Shown here: one piece after another, positions 1 to 13,098 of the stretch | How the letters are laid out: each line of letters begins with the position of its first letter | Numbering within the stretch: the stretch's first letter is position 1 | Assembly (NCBI GenBank): GCA_013398615.1 | Contig: VZSR01003798.1 | Location: forward strand, 5,806,045-5,870,044 | DNA from: Brachypodius melanocephalos | Taxonomy: Eukaryota; Chordata; Aves; Passeriformes; Pycnonotidae | DNA length: 64,000 nucleotides | Direction: 5' to 3' | The notes under the pieces: generated by a model | The model's input: the letters and a program-made list of their open reading frames with translations, nothing else | Told to the model about the DNA's origin: nothing | Database searches by the model: none | Program-made: the position numbers and the translations under genes

Positions 1-1162
1 TGTTGGTTTGATTTTTTTTCTTTTCTTTCAAGGCTTGCTTAACTCTTGGAGAGGTGGAGAGATTATTTTCTCTGCATAAGAATGAAATGTGAAATTCCTG
101 AAGAGCACTGGAAGCTTGAAATGAAACCCTGCAGTGGAGCGATGTGTGCTGTGTTGGTGTGTTGTTGGTGTGTTGCCCATGAGATCTATTTTGAGTCTCA
201 ACACCTTTCTTTCTCTAAGTGTTGAAAGGGCTTTATTGGGGGATCCAGGAGGGCAAAGATGGAATAGCCATCTACCACAGGTCAAACAAAACAAAGCAAA
301 AAAAGATTGTTCGAGTGGATGTTAAGCTCTAAGTCCTTTTAATTTTGTCAGTGTCTTCTAGTGGTGCAATTATCTCAAATTTACACCAGCTGAATGAGAG
401 CTTCACTTGTACCCTTTAGAGGCTGGGCTCAGAAGGATTCAACAAAATGGATCATTTAGGGTCAACTTGACTATTGAAAAGGATTGAATTTGTGGGTTTG
501 GATGCAGACTATCATCCTGTTAATTCCTCCTTAGCATCTGTGACCCATTTGCTGCAGTATTTTTTTTTTCTTAAGAACAGTCATGCTGCAGGAGACACAA
601 AAATCCTCTCAGATGAGTTAGGAAAGGGCACCTTCCTAATCTTTAATCTTTGTAGAATGGTTCACAACTGGAATCACGAGGGTAGGTTTTTCTGGTTTTA
701 AAGTGACTTTACTTTGAAACTCAGTGCTTATGTTTCTGGCTCCTTGAAGACTTAGCACTCGTCCCCATCTGATGGTGTAAATCCCCACCCTGTGCCTTCT
801 CCCAGGGCAGCCGTATTCACCTGACTGCAGCGCTGCACTGGAACCACACTAAGCACTTCCAGCCCATTTCCACACCTGTGAAATTAGTGTTTTACTGCTG
901 TTTACACACAACTGCAGTTAGTGCCTTGCTGCTGGAGAGCAGCTGGGGCTGCTGGCAGGCCAGCTGCAGCCAGCACCGCTGGAGAGGAGCGTGCAGGGAT
1001 GACAGAGGATGCAGCCCTACCATTCCCTAATGGCAGGTGGGATTGTGCAGCTGTGCAGTCACACCATCAGAAATACATTCAAAGCTGCAATTCAGTGAGC
1101 CTGCTTTTCAGGCCAACAAATTTGCCTTGTGAGCTGGAGAGAAGTGAGCTCTATAGACCTAA

Positions 1163-1200
1163 TTTTTTCTTTCTTTTTCTTTTTCTTTTTTTTTTTTTTT
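1163..1200. repeat. T-rich low-complexity tract
   Basis: Runs of T interrupted by single C, ending in 15 uninterrupted T. Confidence 0.95.
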
Positions 1201-1833
1201 CCTGGTTGCAATCCCTTTTTGCTGTCTGTCACTGGTAATTTTCAGTGCTCAGGAATAAAGATAAGCATCCTTCACGGCATCCTTTGAGGACCACAAAGTA
1301 ATTGCTTTTCAGGCTGTGAACAGCTTAAAAAACCCCCTATGAATGTTTTGCTCTCTTTGAATCATCATTTTTCCATTTTTCTCAAATGTTTACTGTGCAA
1401 TCCCAGGCAAGTCATTAAACTGTTTTGTAGTTACTTTAGCCATCTATACTGTGATGGCAGTAATACCTTAAAGAAGCTTTTTGGGCTTAATTTAATGATT
1501 ATATAATTGTTTGAAATGTCCCAGTGTTAGTCTGAAAAGAGATGGTCCTATTGAAATGGAGATTTCACACTGAAAGTACATTCACTGCACTCTGAGGGAG
1601 GATAGGGATGCTTAATTTTTTGTAAAGAGGGTAGATCTTTATTTTGGGCATTCAAAAATGGCAAAAAATATGACTGGCTTGGCGTACTTTTTTCCCTCAC
1701 TGGCAAATTTTTGTGGTCAAACTTGCCAACTGCTCAGAAAAATCAACTTTTTGGAAAACTGTTTATATTTTTCTCTGGTTATAAACATTGTTATATTTTA
1801 ACAAAAATTACAGTTAAATTAATTAACATTACC

Positions 1834-1924
1834 AAATTTGTCAATTGCTGTGCAAAAGCAGCTTAGATTTTTTTTTGCTCACATGAATATACGTGAATAA
1901 CTTCCACGCATTTGTTCCTATCTA
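1834..1924. repeat. Dispersed direct repeat, copy 1
   Basis: A 91 bp block beginning AAATTTGTCAATTGCTGTGC and ending CATTTGTTCCTATCTA. It recurs in the same orientation at 3637-3724. By eye the copies differ at about 10 positions plus a 3-nt length change in a T-run; several differences sit at CpG sites in this copy. The flanks do not match. Confidence 0.9.
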
Positions 1925-3636
1925 ATATATGGCTTTATTAATTACATGATGTTATTGGAATGAAGATGGTCAAGAAGGGTAGAACAGTGCCCAAAATTTT
2001 AGCTAGATCCTTTCTTGTAGGCAGCAAGTGACTTCCCTTGCTTATAAATAGTCCAGAAATACAAGAGAAACCAAAATAATTGGAAACCTTGTGCAACCTT
2101 TATTCCACCTGATCAGAATGACCTGCTTGAATTTGCACATTGATTTTTGCAGAGGATATTTCTGTGAGCTTATCTGTATTGACTAAATGTTATGCAGCTG
2201 AGTCTTTATTCTCTCTTGGGTCTGAGTGGTAGAATTAGCTCAAAGAACAAGGAATGCTGAAGAAATTAAAAAAGGAAAAAAACACTATTGGGTGTAATCA
2301 GAATTATTCTACAGAATTTGTTAAGCCTTTTGTTGTTATTTTAAGCAAACACCACTCTTGTTTCTCTTTCAACTCCATCTTGAAATTGAGAAAATTTTAT
2401 TCCTCTACTTTTTTAATGTGATTCTACTGAGAGAGACACTATGGTTACATCTGCATGGAAAACAATACCTTGAAGTCTCCTAGCAGTGACAGAATATTGT
2501 CTTTTCTGGCAGAGAATTTTGAAAACCTCTTGGTTCCAAGTTGGATCTTAGCACTGTTTCTCCTTGGAGGCAATGTTGTGCTGCCCTGTAAATGCAGTAC
2601 ATCAGTGCAGCCATCCACCTGTTGAGCCTAAATGTGTATTAACAGTTAAAATGTGTTCAGCTCTTCTACACAGATATGCAACATCTTTTTTTCTCTATAA
2701 GGAGGTTAAAATGAGTTTTCTTATATAGGCAAACTGTAAACTGTAGCCCTTGGTTGTTGATTTCTATAAAGATAAACAACGTGGGCCTATTCTTTTTGTT
2801 GTTTGAGTGTGCTAAGTTGGATCAGCCAGGAGATATAAATTACTTTTTGTGACACTCTGTCAATATTTTATCCATGGGTCTTCCAAGTAGGAGAGCTGGA
2901 GCTGTAGATTATCCTTCTCTGTGTCTTACAATAAGTGATATAGAGGTTGCATTACAGCTCTCTTCTTTTTTCCTTTTCTCCTTGTCTAAATAAAGGGCTC
3001 TGTCAGCCTGGTGATTTGTCATCTACTTTCCAATGAAATATTTCAATTTTTGATCAGGACCTGATATTCTTAACGCACTGAAAAAGGGCAGTGCCACTTA
3101 TTTGAAAGGTTTTAAAACATTCTGCTACCAAACTGGGAGGCTGATTGTCAATTTTCTTCAAGGGTGTCTTCATGATTATCCATCCATCCCCACATATTCA
3201 CATATACACAATTTGTACCCCTTTTAAAAGATGATTCTTCTATTACATTAAAAACTAATGTGTTGAGGGGTTGGCAGGGAAGAGCTAAGGGAAAAAAAGC
3301 CCAAAATGTTTGGATGAAGTACTGTATCCTCCATTCTGGAAAATTCTGCTGATGCTTCAAACATCCTGATTCATATTAAGGAGAGAGTTAAAAATGAATG
3401 CTAAGGACCATAAATTGGTTGACCCAATCCATTTTTTTTTTTTTTTTCAGGAAGTTAGTTAAGAATTTCCTGACTTTGGAAGATGCTGAGTGCTTGCAAC
3501 TCTATTGAACTTCAATAGGCTATGATGAATAGCTCCATATTTTGAAAAATCAGGTCATTTATTTCAGTATTCAAGTAACTTCACTTTACAAATCTGTTTC
3601 AAGAGGGATGTTTTTGATCGTACTAGTCCCCAATTA

Positions 3637-3724
3637 AAATTTGTCAATTGCTGTGCAAAAGAAGCTTAGATTTTTTGCTCACATGGGTGTATATGAACCA
3701 CTTCCATTCATTTGTTCCTATCTA
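3637..3724. repeat. Dispersed direct repeat, copy 2
   Basis: An 88 bp partner of the block at 1834-1924, about 1.8 kb downstream in the same orientation. The origin is unknown: it could be a local duplication or two copies of an unrecognised interspersed repeat. Confidence 0.9.
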
Positions 3725-5160
3725 GTGCCCTAGTTTTTCTTTACTAGAAACTTCCAGTGAGGCTTGGACTGTTAATATGTTCAGCAAGGTTCCCATTGCA
3801 AATCTCTCAACTCCCCTGAGATTGTGATAGCACCTCTTAGGAATTTTAAGTCTTTCTGTGCATCCCGAATTCTCAGTGCCAGCTTTACTTAGCACTTAAA
3901 TGAGCTCTCTTAAAACTTTGTCCAAGTCTTGCTTGGGTTTGTGAAGCTTTCAGGAGAATTTGATTTTTTTTTTTTTTTTTCTCTGACAGGAATTCTATCT
4001 GTTGCTGCTTGTTATATGTGTACATTTAATTTTTTTTTTTCCTGACTGTTTTGCAGTGTTCTGCAAGCCCATCAGGTTTCTCTAGTGGATACTTTATTTT
4101 AATAAGTGTGTATTGAATGCTTCGTTTAACTTCACTGTTTTGAAGTGCCCAGAGACACCATGCTTGGATGAGCAGTTATGTAAGTGCAATTTGTTGTGGA
4201 TTTTTTTAGTATCAGAATTAGCACTCAGCTGAGGTTTGAAGGCTCACAGTGCATGTGTGTGGGGGAAAGTAAACAAATAAAGGAGAGTTCAGTGCATCTA
4301 CACACAGAACCCTGAACTGCCTTTCCTCCCTGTGACTGCCCTGCTCAGTGCCCCAAGTGCCCTTCCAGCACTGCTGCAGTGCCTGATGTCTGAGGATGCT
4401 CTGAAGGATTGGATTGATGCTAGCAGAGGGCTGAGTTTGTTTTGCAGAGAATTCCAGATGCAGAGCTGTTCTCTCTTTGTGTCTCCTGGCCATTACCATT
4501 ATTCAATAATTATTGCTTGTGTGCCTGCCCTGGTGAAGGGTTGCTTTATTGGTAACACTTTGTTTTCTGCAGGTTGCATGTGTGGTCCTTGTTGTAGTTG
4601 CCAGATTTCATACAGGGACAATCCAAATCCATAATTTTTCTGGCATTCCTAAAACACGTTATTTCCTTTGCCTGGGCACTGGAGGAGCTCAGTCTTTCCT
4701 CTGTTACTCTTTACCTGAGACACTTACAGAAGGGATGCAGTAGGGGAGATGGTGCACATGTTTTTGAGCAGGAAGCTCCACAAAAGAATGAGTGGTGTCT
4801 GGGGATTTTCTTTTAATTATTACCCTTTTAATTTTTTTTTTTTTTTTTCAGTAACTACAATGACTTATTAAACCACTTGCTATGCATAATTTTCTAGCTC
4901 CTGCAAGAAGCAGTCTCCAGTTATGGTAGTGATGGTATTTTTAACTCACAGCTCAAGTCCCTCAAAGCCTTCATGGTTTCCAGGAGTATGTGAGGGAATC
5001 AGGCACAGAGTCAGCCAAGAGTTCACAACACTGGAGAGAAGTATTATGTAGGAGTAGGAGGATACAACATGCTGGCAAAGAAAAAATTCTATGATATATG
5101 TCTGGTAAAATGGAAATGGAAAATAACCACATCCTTTCCAAGGCAGATGAAATATATAAC

Positions 5161-5179
5161 AAAAAAAAAAAAAAAAAAA
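5161..5179. repeat. Poly-A tract (19 nt)
   Basis: Nineteen uninterrupted A after ATATATAAC. No retroposed gene copy is recognisable on its 5' side. Confidence 0.95.
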
Positions 5180-5282
5180 GAGAAAGTGTTTTCATTATGT
5201 TTTTGGGGGGGGGTTGATTTTTTTTTTCAGGTGGTAGTGGTGTATGTTGTTGATTGTTTTGGGTTTTTTTTTTTTCCCTGTT

Positions 5283-5335
5283 TTCATAGAACCACTTGGG
5301 TTGGAAGGTACCTTAAAGATCATCTATTTCCAGCT
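5283..5335 (-). mobile_element. CR1 LINE 3' tail fragment
   Basis: 'catagaaccacttgggttgg' followed by 'aaggtaccttaaagatcatc' and 'tatttccagc' is the reverse complement of the CR1 3' end (consensus reading from memory: a catagaat-type repeat, then a 'ttgggttggaagg' and 'cttaaagatcat' block). Only about 50 bp remain. It lies just 3' of a T-rich tract (5218-5275). Confidence 0.75.
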
Positions 5336-7212
5336 TGCCTGTTTTAAAATGGAAGCTGGATTGCGAATGGGTCTGATCCATAAATATTGTTCACCTGCAC
5401 AGAGGGGAACAGTTACTGCAAAGAAAGCAAACAGTGTTTTATGGGAACTGCTGGCTCCTCGATGGAATTCACAGGCAGAGTTAGAAATCCCATGTCACAA
5501 AGGAGAAATATAAAAAGCCTGGATTCATATGTATCACTGCTGAGTAACCTGTAAGGAAATGTTACTATATTGCAGTAACTATATTACTATGTTACTACTT
5601 GCCGTGCAGGTAGCCTGTGAGGTTGGTAGAGGTCAAGTCCCAAAACGCTGTAGCCCCCCATGGTGGGAATTTCCAGTGATGCTGAAGATATAGCTGTAAT
5701 GTCTTCATAATCACACTGAGTTTACAACAGCTGGAAAAAAAAAGGTGGAGTGGAGGTGGGAAGAAGAGGGGAAACCCTTCTAGGATGAGCAACAAACACA
5801 ATCCAGTGTTATCTTCCCTAGCCAGCCCAATGCTTTGCAAAAGAAAGAGTGAGAAAACTTTGTGCTTGGGTTTGTGTTATTTTGCAAGCTACTAATCAGC
5901 ATATTTCAGTTAATTCTGCTTTTTCAGAACTATAATTTACTAAAGGAGGAATTATGTCAGCCACCATAAATCACAGCAGCCTCTTGTGCATTGAGGTCTC
6001 TTTTTGTGCTCCTACACTGAGATGAGTGACTTGGTGACACAGTAAACCCATCCTGTGCCAGATCTTTCTTGGAGAAGGGAAACAGCATCTTTTTTGACCA
6101 ATGGAATTTAATACTGAGGGATTAATATGTGAGGCTACTTAGCATTACAGGGGACAACCAACACTGCCTAATCTAGATCAGCAGTGTTTTAAACACTTTT
6201 TTGTGAAGTTTATTATTAACCTCTCTCCAGAAATCAGCAGAACAAATTTGGCGAAACAACCTTTCAGCCTCCTACGGGGCCAAAAATATATGTGCTCAAA
6301 AAGCATCTTATTTTGGAACGCCACCACCTCATTATCATGCAGGTGTGACTTGCAGAGATTTATCCCTGCTGCTTGTTTTTATTGAAGATGGCTGAGGTGA
6401 TGGAGAATGGGACACACTGCACCTCAGCTGGGGAGGAGTGGCTTCAGGCTTCCTCAACTTCATCTCTCTGAGGGATTCTTGGCTTCTTTCTCTTTTTTCC
6501 TTTTTTTCTTTCTTCTTTGCCAGCTGACAGGTCACTGTCCTGCTTTGCTGTGAGGTGTCAGCTGGTCGAAACAAACCTGATTCCCATACAAAGCTTTGCA
6601 GGTGCCAGGGTAGCACCTCCTGGACTACCTGGCTAAGGATGGATTGTAGAAAAAGACATGGACATCTGAAGCCACTGGAGTACATCCTTTTTCTTTTTTT
6701 TTTTCTTCCCCCTAAGTCTCCACACAACTTGCTTGTGATTATCACTAAATTCTATGATGCTTTGCCCTTCTGCATTGTTTGTTTTGGTTTAAGTTTTAGA
6801 ACAGTCATCTGCAAATTGCAGTTCGTAGTGCTCGTTTATATGCAGGGATTGCACTGATTTAACTAACAGATTTTTAAATCAACTCAGTTAATTCTATGCA
6901 ACCCATATGTGTGCAATTAGCTTAAGTCAGTTAAGAATCCTCTTCAGCTCCATGGATGCAAGCCACATTTTAAAATAGGAAAGGAAACAGGAATTAGAAA
7001 CAGGCTAAGGGACATAAATTTAAAAGTAAAGTTTTAGTTAATGTGATATGCTTTCATCAGCTGTCAGGTTCTATTCCTAGTTTTTCATTGATTTACTGCT
7101 TTTCTGCGTGAGTGGCTTCACTTCTCAATATCCCTGCCTGCAAAATTAAGATTTGCTGACATTGCTTGTAGGAGAATATAAGTGGGGCTGTTTGGGATAA
7201 TGTTTTTCAGGG

Positions 7213-7234
7213 TTTTTTTGTTGTTGTTGTTGTT
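7213..7234. repeat. (TTG)n microsatellite
   Basis: A T-run followed by about five GTT units; a perfect 16 bp palindrome (AAAAGCTTAAGCTTTT, 7251-7266) follows shortly after. Confidence 0.93.
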
Positions 7235-10200
7235 TATATTTTCCCCCCCAAAAAGCTTAAGCTTTTCTATGAATAATGAATAATCAAAACTGGAGCCAAA
7301 TCTTCCTATTTAAAAGCAGTACTTCCATTTGGAAGTGTCGTCACGGTGTCATTTGGGAGTTGTTTGGCTGCCCTTGTCCAGGCTCCTCCAGCCACACTAC
7401 AACTCCCATGTTGCACCATGATCCTGCATCTCACTTTGCTCCTGCCACGGAGTCTTGATGCTGCATTCAGGGAAAATGTGCCCCCTCAAGGAGATGCTCT
7501 GAAAGAGAGGAACAGAAGCCTAAGAAACCTCAAATTCACATTTTCTGAGACACCTCCTTAAGCAGTTGTGATGTTTTGGACGGTAAATTTGGAGTTTTGG
7601 CAGAAAATTCAGAGTTTTCTCCAGAATTGGTGTTGGATTGGTGAGGAAAAGCCAACACTTTCTGCAAAAAGTCGACACTTGTTACAAGAGCTGAAAAGTG
7701 AATTTTTCATCCAAAACCAATGTCTAAACATGCTGTTCTAAGGCTTTTTTATTCAATAAAGTGTCCTCAGAAAAGACTCTTGAGATAACCCCATGTTGTG
7801 GACGATAACCCAGTTTTAATTTCTTCCCTGAATCCTTATTTGCCCCTTCATAAAACAGCACAAAACTTTTATTACTTCAACTTTTCTCACAGGTAACAGT
7901 GCAAAGTGTGCGTAACTGCAGGTGAATTAATTATCTGGTATTCAATGGTTACTGCTATTACAAATAGAAGAAATAGAAATGAGCTGGGCATCCTTTGGTG
8001 TGGAACTGGGATGACAATGCTGTTTGCTCACCTTTCCAGCAGATCAGGTGAACTCCTTGTCTTATTTGATAATGACATTGGCAGCGTTAGCTGGGGCAGA
8101 TCTCGTTCTGCATCTCAGGGTGATTTGTGGCCGAGTGTGACTTAATGAAATGTGTCCACAGAGAGAAAAGGAGCCCTTCTATCAGAGGCAGCTGAGCAAG
8201 GCTAGAGACAGGGTACATGCATTGAACAGGAAGAGCACAGATTGCACCATTTATCTTGGGAAGCAAGGAATTGTCCATTGTGACAAAATCAGTCAGATGC
8301 AGCGGGTAAAACGCTGAGGGTTCATTACGCTAATTAGTATCTGTGCTCAGCTGTAGGGAGGCAGGAAAAAAACTGGCAGAGTGATATCCCAGGATGGTGT
8401 TTGTCCAGGAGGAAGAATTGTGCATCATGGATGGATCAGTCAGTGCTGGGAGAGGAGAGTGGTACAGCAGCCACGGGCTGAAATGAGACAGGTCCTTTCG
8501 TTGGCACCCATAAATTGGTTGGCGCCCAGGGAGCACAAGTGTCACCCAGGATGTGAGGCTGGCACTGTGTGTGTATAAGGTGCCATAAAAAAAAATGATA
8601 AGAGAGTAGTGAAAAATTTCTTCTTAAAGGCTTGGTGATAAAATAAACAGGCAGCATTTCACGGTGCATTTGAAAAAACACCATTGTTTGGTTCTTTATG
8701 AGGATCTCTTAGGAGAAGCTGACTTTTGGCCTTGTTTTTTATCGTCTGGCCAGTTAAACAGGGCCAGCCTGCCTTGGTGCTCCAGTGCTAACTGTGGTCT
8801 TTAATCTTCATAAAAACCAGTGTGGTAGAAAGATGTGGTGCAAATGAGGTGTGAGGGCAGTTAGCATTGCAGTAGGTCAAGTAAGGATGGGATTGTGATT
8901 AGGGCATAGGAATGAAATACACACCTGAATAAAAGAGATTTGGAATAGGGATTGTAGCTCCTGAACTCCCAGCTGTTTTGGTTATGTTGGGAAGGTAAAC
9001 TGCTCCTGAGCCTGGTTCTACTGTACACATTTTAGCATTCATGTTGCAGTCAGAAGGATGGGAAATAAATTGTTGACTGCAGTAATGTTGATGACAATTG
9101 TTTCATTGTAAAGCCCCCAGAATTTACATTGCTCTAGTGATATTCCATTTCTGGAGTAATCATTGGCATCACAGGGCCATATCAGGATGGTAGTCATGAT
9201 TTCAGCCCATGGACTTGAACAAAGCCAGACTCAAAGCCAGAAAATAATGGTTACATTTCTGACCCCCTCCATTACAATATGAAGGAGCAGCTTTGCTGCT
9301 GCTTACTCACATCACTGAGTCTTGATCTCTGGAAAGATTTAAAATGAAGAGAAATAAAGGATTTTCTATCCATCTTATTTTTCTTTTTCTCCATGTTGCT
9401 CTGAGTTTTCTGAATGGCAGGACCACAACAACTATAATACAAATATTTCAGTTTTCATCCTAGGCTGCTGTTATTTATAAAGTCCAGCATGCTGTGTCTG
9501 GTTGAAGCTGCCTCATGCTGCTCAATGGCATCTTGATGTTTACTTGTGCCTGCTGCTTTTATACAGAAACTCTCATCCTACACTGGTACTGCTGTCTGCT
9601 TTTAAGATGCACAGTGAATGGTGATGCTTCTCTCTACATATCAAACATGATGCATCCCTTTAGATTTTATATTTCCCTGTGCCCCAGGTGCTGTTATTAT
9701 CAGTCTTGACATCATTCATTCAATATGATGGCTCCTGTCTTTCCTTTTATCTGTTATGGACAGCAGACTGGGAAACATTTTATCTTCCAAGCACAGCAAC
9801 ATATTTTCTTTAAAAAGTGCCTTTTTTTCTCTCTCCATTTCATTCTTTCTTGTCTAATATCTCGTGTATTATTCTTATCCCCAATCTCTTTACCACACAA
9901 CCCTGTTGAGTTTTGTTTTTCCAGTGTTTGTGCGTTTCTCATCCCCTGCCATTTTTGTACCTTTGTGGGACACAGGCTTATTGCAGTCAACTGAAATGTT
10001 CCACTGACCTTATCAAGCCTCATGTTAGGATCAGGTAGGTTCTCCATACGCATGGCTGGTGCAGAGTTTTGTGCAGTATCTGAGGTTACTTTGCCCTCAA
10101 AGCCAAAATGTCTTTGCTATATAAAAGTTGAGGAGAAGAGGGGGGGGACCTCCCAAACAGAACAAGAGAATAACAGTTTAATTATTTGAGATATCTCTGG

Positions 10201-10402
10201 TTAACGCACTTGGGTTGAAGATACATAGCAATTAGCAGAATTTCAGGTACTTTATATCGAGCCACAGAAGGTTTTTTTTTTAAATTGGAATTTTTTCTGC
10301 CATTTGTTTTTTTAAGCTGACACTGGCCCTGTCCAAGGTGGTATGTAGTCTTGCTAATGCTGCAAAAGAGAAAAGACATGTAAAACATTTAGGGTAAATA
10401 TA

Positions 10403-10446
10403 ATAGCTTGGAACTGTGTTGTAAATAGCTTGGAACTGTGTTGTAA
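10403..10446. repeat. Perfect 22 bp tandem duplication
   Basis: The unit ATAGCTTGGAACTGTGTTGTAA occurs twice without a mismatch or spacer, which suggests a recent replication slip or short duplication. Confidence 0.97.
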
Positions 10447-10951
10447 AAAAGGCCTTTGATTTGAGTAGTGAATTTCATTAAATCCTGCCAAACGTTCTAA
10501 GCCAGTCTCAGCTCTCCAGTCCCTTTATTTGCTATCAGCATTTGCAATCAGCTTAATATTTTACCTTCACCCTTGGCTGCAGAGCATAACGGGCAAAACC
10601 ATTATCTGTGCATGTCATCACTATGAGGAAAGAGAGAGGAGGAATAAAGGGATAAGGGGAAACAGGACTGGCAGGGAATTGGCATGTTCAAAAGTAAACA
10701 GATTTTAGCAGAATGAAGAAAGGGCAGAGCACGGTGGGAAAAATCAGCCTCTTGTAATTAAATTTGAGTTCTGCATGCCCTTAAGAGCTATGGATACAGC
10801 CAAGTTGAGGGCTAACATTTAAAGCTTTAAATGAGCAGAGGTGTTAATCTTTGAAGAGACAAAGCTGAACTTTGTCTCCTAGCTCTTGGCTTTATGTAGA
10901 GATGTTACCTTCTTTACAAACAGTTCATAAGTGTGGACAGAGATAGTGCTA

Positions 10952-11051
10952 NNNNNNNNNNNNNNNNNNNNNNNNNNNNNNNNNNNNNNNNNNNNNNNNN
11001 NNNNNNNNNNNNNNNNNNNNNNNNNNNNNNNNNNNNNNNNNNNNNNNNNNN
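10952..11051. other. Assembly gap of 100 N
   Basis: A run of exactly 100 N, the usual placeholder for a gap of unknown size. Real sequence may be missing here, possibly including an upstream AGBL1 exon. Confidence 0.99.
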
Positions 11052-11767
11052 AGAACTTCCAAATTATTGTTTTAGAGTTTGATTACACTTCTTAAACTAA
11101 TATTAGGCACAGCAGCACCTGTGAACTGCAGAGCTGGGAATTGTCTTGTCATTGTCACCTCTGAAAAAAGTCACAATTTGTGTCAGAGCAACAGAATTGG
11201 TAAATTGCATTATGGACTTGATTAGGAGTTTTTCTTATGTGACAGATCATGGCATTTCTTTAGAATTGCTGAGGGAATAATAAACCTTTATAGAAGCTTT
11301 TACTTTAGTCTAAAAAATAAAAATTGAGCTTGGCAGTGGTTTAATATTAGTCTCTGTATTTACAGAATCCTTTTAGCAGTAATTTTCAGCTGTCATGTTT
11401 CTATTCTCCTGCTTTTGTTTCCCCCTTTATGCTGGACTCGTCCAGTGTGTACCAAAGCACTTTAGCAGAGGTAAATGTGGGTGGTTTGAGCAGGCATAAA
11501 CTATTGTCAGTTCTCACAGGAAAGGGGGGTGTGGTAGGTTTGGGGTGTGACCAATGACAGTGTTGAAAAACTATTTCTGTCGTTCTGAAACAACAAGACT
11601 CCTTTCTGTTTTTTCTTCTTGATATTAAATTAAAACATGGGAATACAAGTCTAGCTATCATTCTTTCCTCCGAAATGAAAATTTTGTTGTTATTCTCAGT
11701 TGGTTTTGCTCCCTGGTATAATTGTGATGGAGGAAGATATCACAGCCTTATGTCAAGGAAGCATTTG

Positions 11768-11831
11768 GTGGTGGTTTTTTTTTTGTTTGTGTTTTTTTTG
11801 TTTTGGTTTGGTTTTTTTTTTCTTTTTTTTG
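11768..11831. repeat. T/G low-complexity tract
   Basis: Degenerate TTTTG/TTTGG units without a fixed period. Confidence 0.9.
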
Positions 11832-13063
11832 CTGGTCACATTGGAGAAAGATGAGTTTCTATATTCAATTCTGTGGCATTGTACCTATCAAAGGGAAACT
11901 GTGTAGGCACACAAATTCTTGGCAGAAATACAACTGCTAATCTCAGATGAGCAGCTGTCGTCCTGAAGATCAGGAGAGGTGAGCCTAAAGGTAACTTTAT
12001 CCAAAGAGCCCTTAAGAAGCACAACAGAAACCGTCATGTTTTCATGCAGAATTTTTGGCAGAAGCCTCCCAGCAGCATTTGCTGGTTTCCCAAGTGTTAG
12101 CTATTGCTAGTGTTTTCTGATTTGCTGAGTGAGTAACATGGATTATGAGGAAATAAGGGAATTCAGATAACTGAAACCAGAGTAAATTTGGAATGAATCT
12201 TGTGGTGTTGCCAGAAACCCCAAGACGTCATTAAAGACCATGTTTTTCTACATTAAAGATTCTTAGTGACTCATTATTTCTTTGTCTTCCATTTTTAACC
12301 AGGACTGGCAGAGAATTTTAACAGGACTGTCCATTATTCCCACCTATTAACCCCCCACACAATATTCCTGCTTTACAACCTTTTTTTTTTTTTTTTCAAG
12401 CATGTTGCAGGTCATTGATAATGCCCAAGATGCCACATGCAGAACAGCCTGCTCTAGCAATACAGCAGCAGAACCCATCTTTATTAGTATATTTATATTT
12501 TAATTTGTTCCAAGAGGTTGACATAACAAAGCTGGATGCAACTCTGTACCTAGAAACTCATCCAACATTTAGGATATTTTAATTTTTTGAAGAAGCACCC
12601 CAATTTTACAGTGCCACCAGAAGCATTCCAGTGGATAGTTTGGAGATGATGATGACCTACTACAATATCTCATATGCTGGAGGATGGATTCCTGAATTTT
12701 ATCACCACATCGTGATTCGAAAATTATCAACCAAATTACAGCAAATCCTTTGAGCAGTTTAAGGCTCTGATCTACACAGCCACTAACAAGGAGAGATGAG
12801 TTGAATCTTTCAAAATTGCACAGTGCTGTACTGCTGCACATGGTCAAGTATCCTGCACAATCTTCCACTGATCATTGAGTCAGTGAGAGAATATGTTGTA
12901 ACTAACTAAGGGAAACATTTCTTCAATGCAGATCTGGGATTCTTATTTAGCTTTTTATCCAGCCTTTGCAGTGAAGCTGGGTAATTGTTCTGCATAATGC
13001 TCTAGCAGGCACCATGATCTCCTTGATGGGCTTTAGATCGAGATATTTCTTGTGAGTAGAGAA

Positions 13064-13098
13064 ACTTAAATGAGACACCCAGCTCATCTCATTTAAGT
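13064..13098. repeat. 12 bp inverted repeat with 11-nt loop
   Basis: The arms ACTTAAATGAGA and TCTCATTTAAGT are perfect, with an 11-nt spacer. The site lies about 430 bp upstream of the first visible AGBL1 exon. Confidence 0.93.

Noticed and set aside
768..790. Bases that read SDGVN, resembling the NPDGV block of the missing upstream exon
   Set aside because: Pro and Asn of the block are missing, the frame meets a stop just upstream, and there is no suitable donor after it.
3432..3450. T-run followed by CAG, like a splice acceptor (also at 4832-4850)
   Set aside because: No open, conserved or phase-compatible exon follows; T-runs ending in CAG arise readily by chance in this T-rich region.
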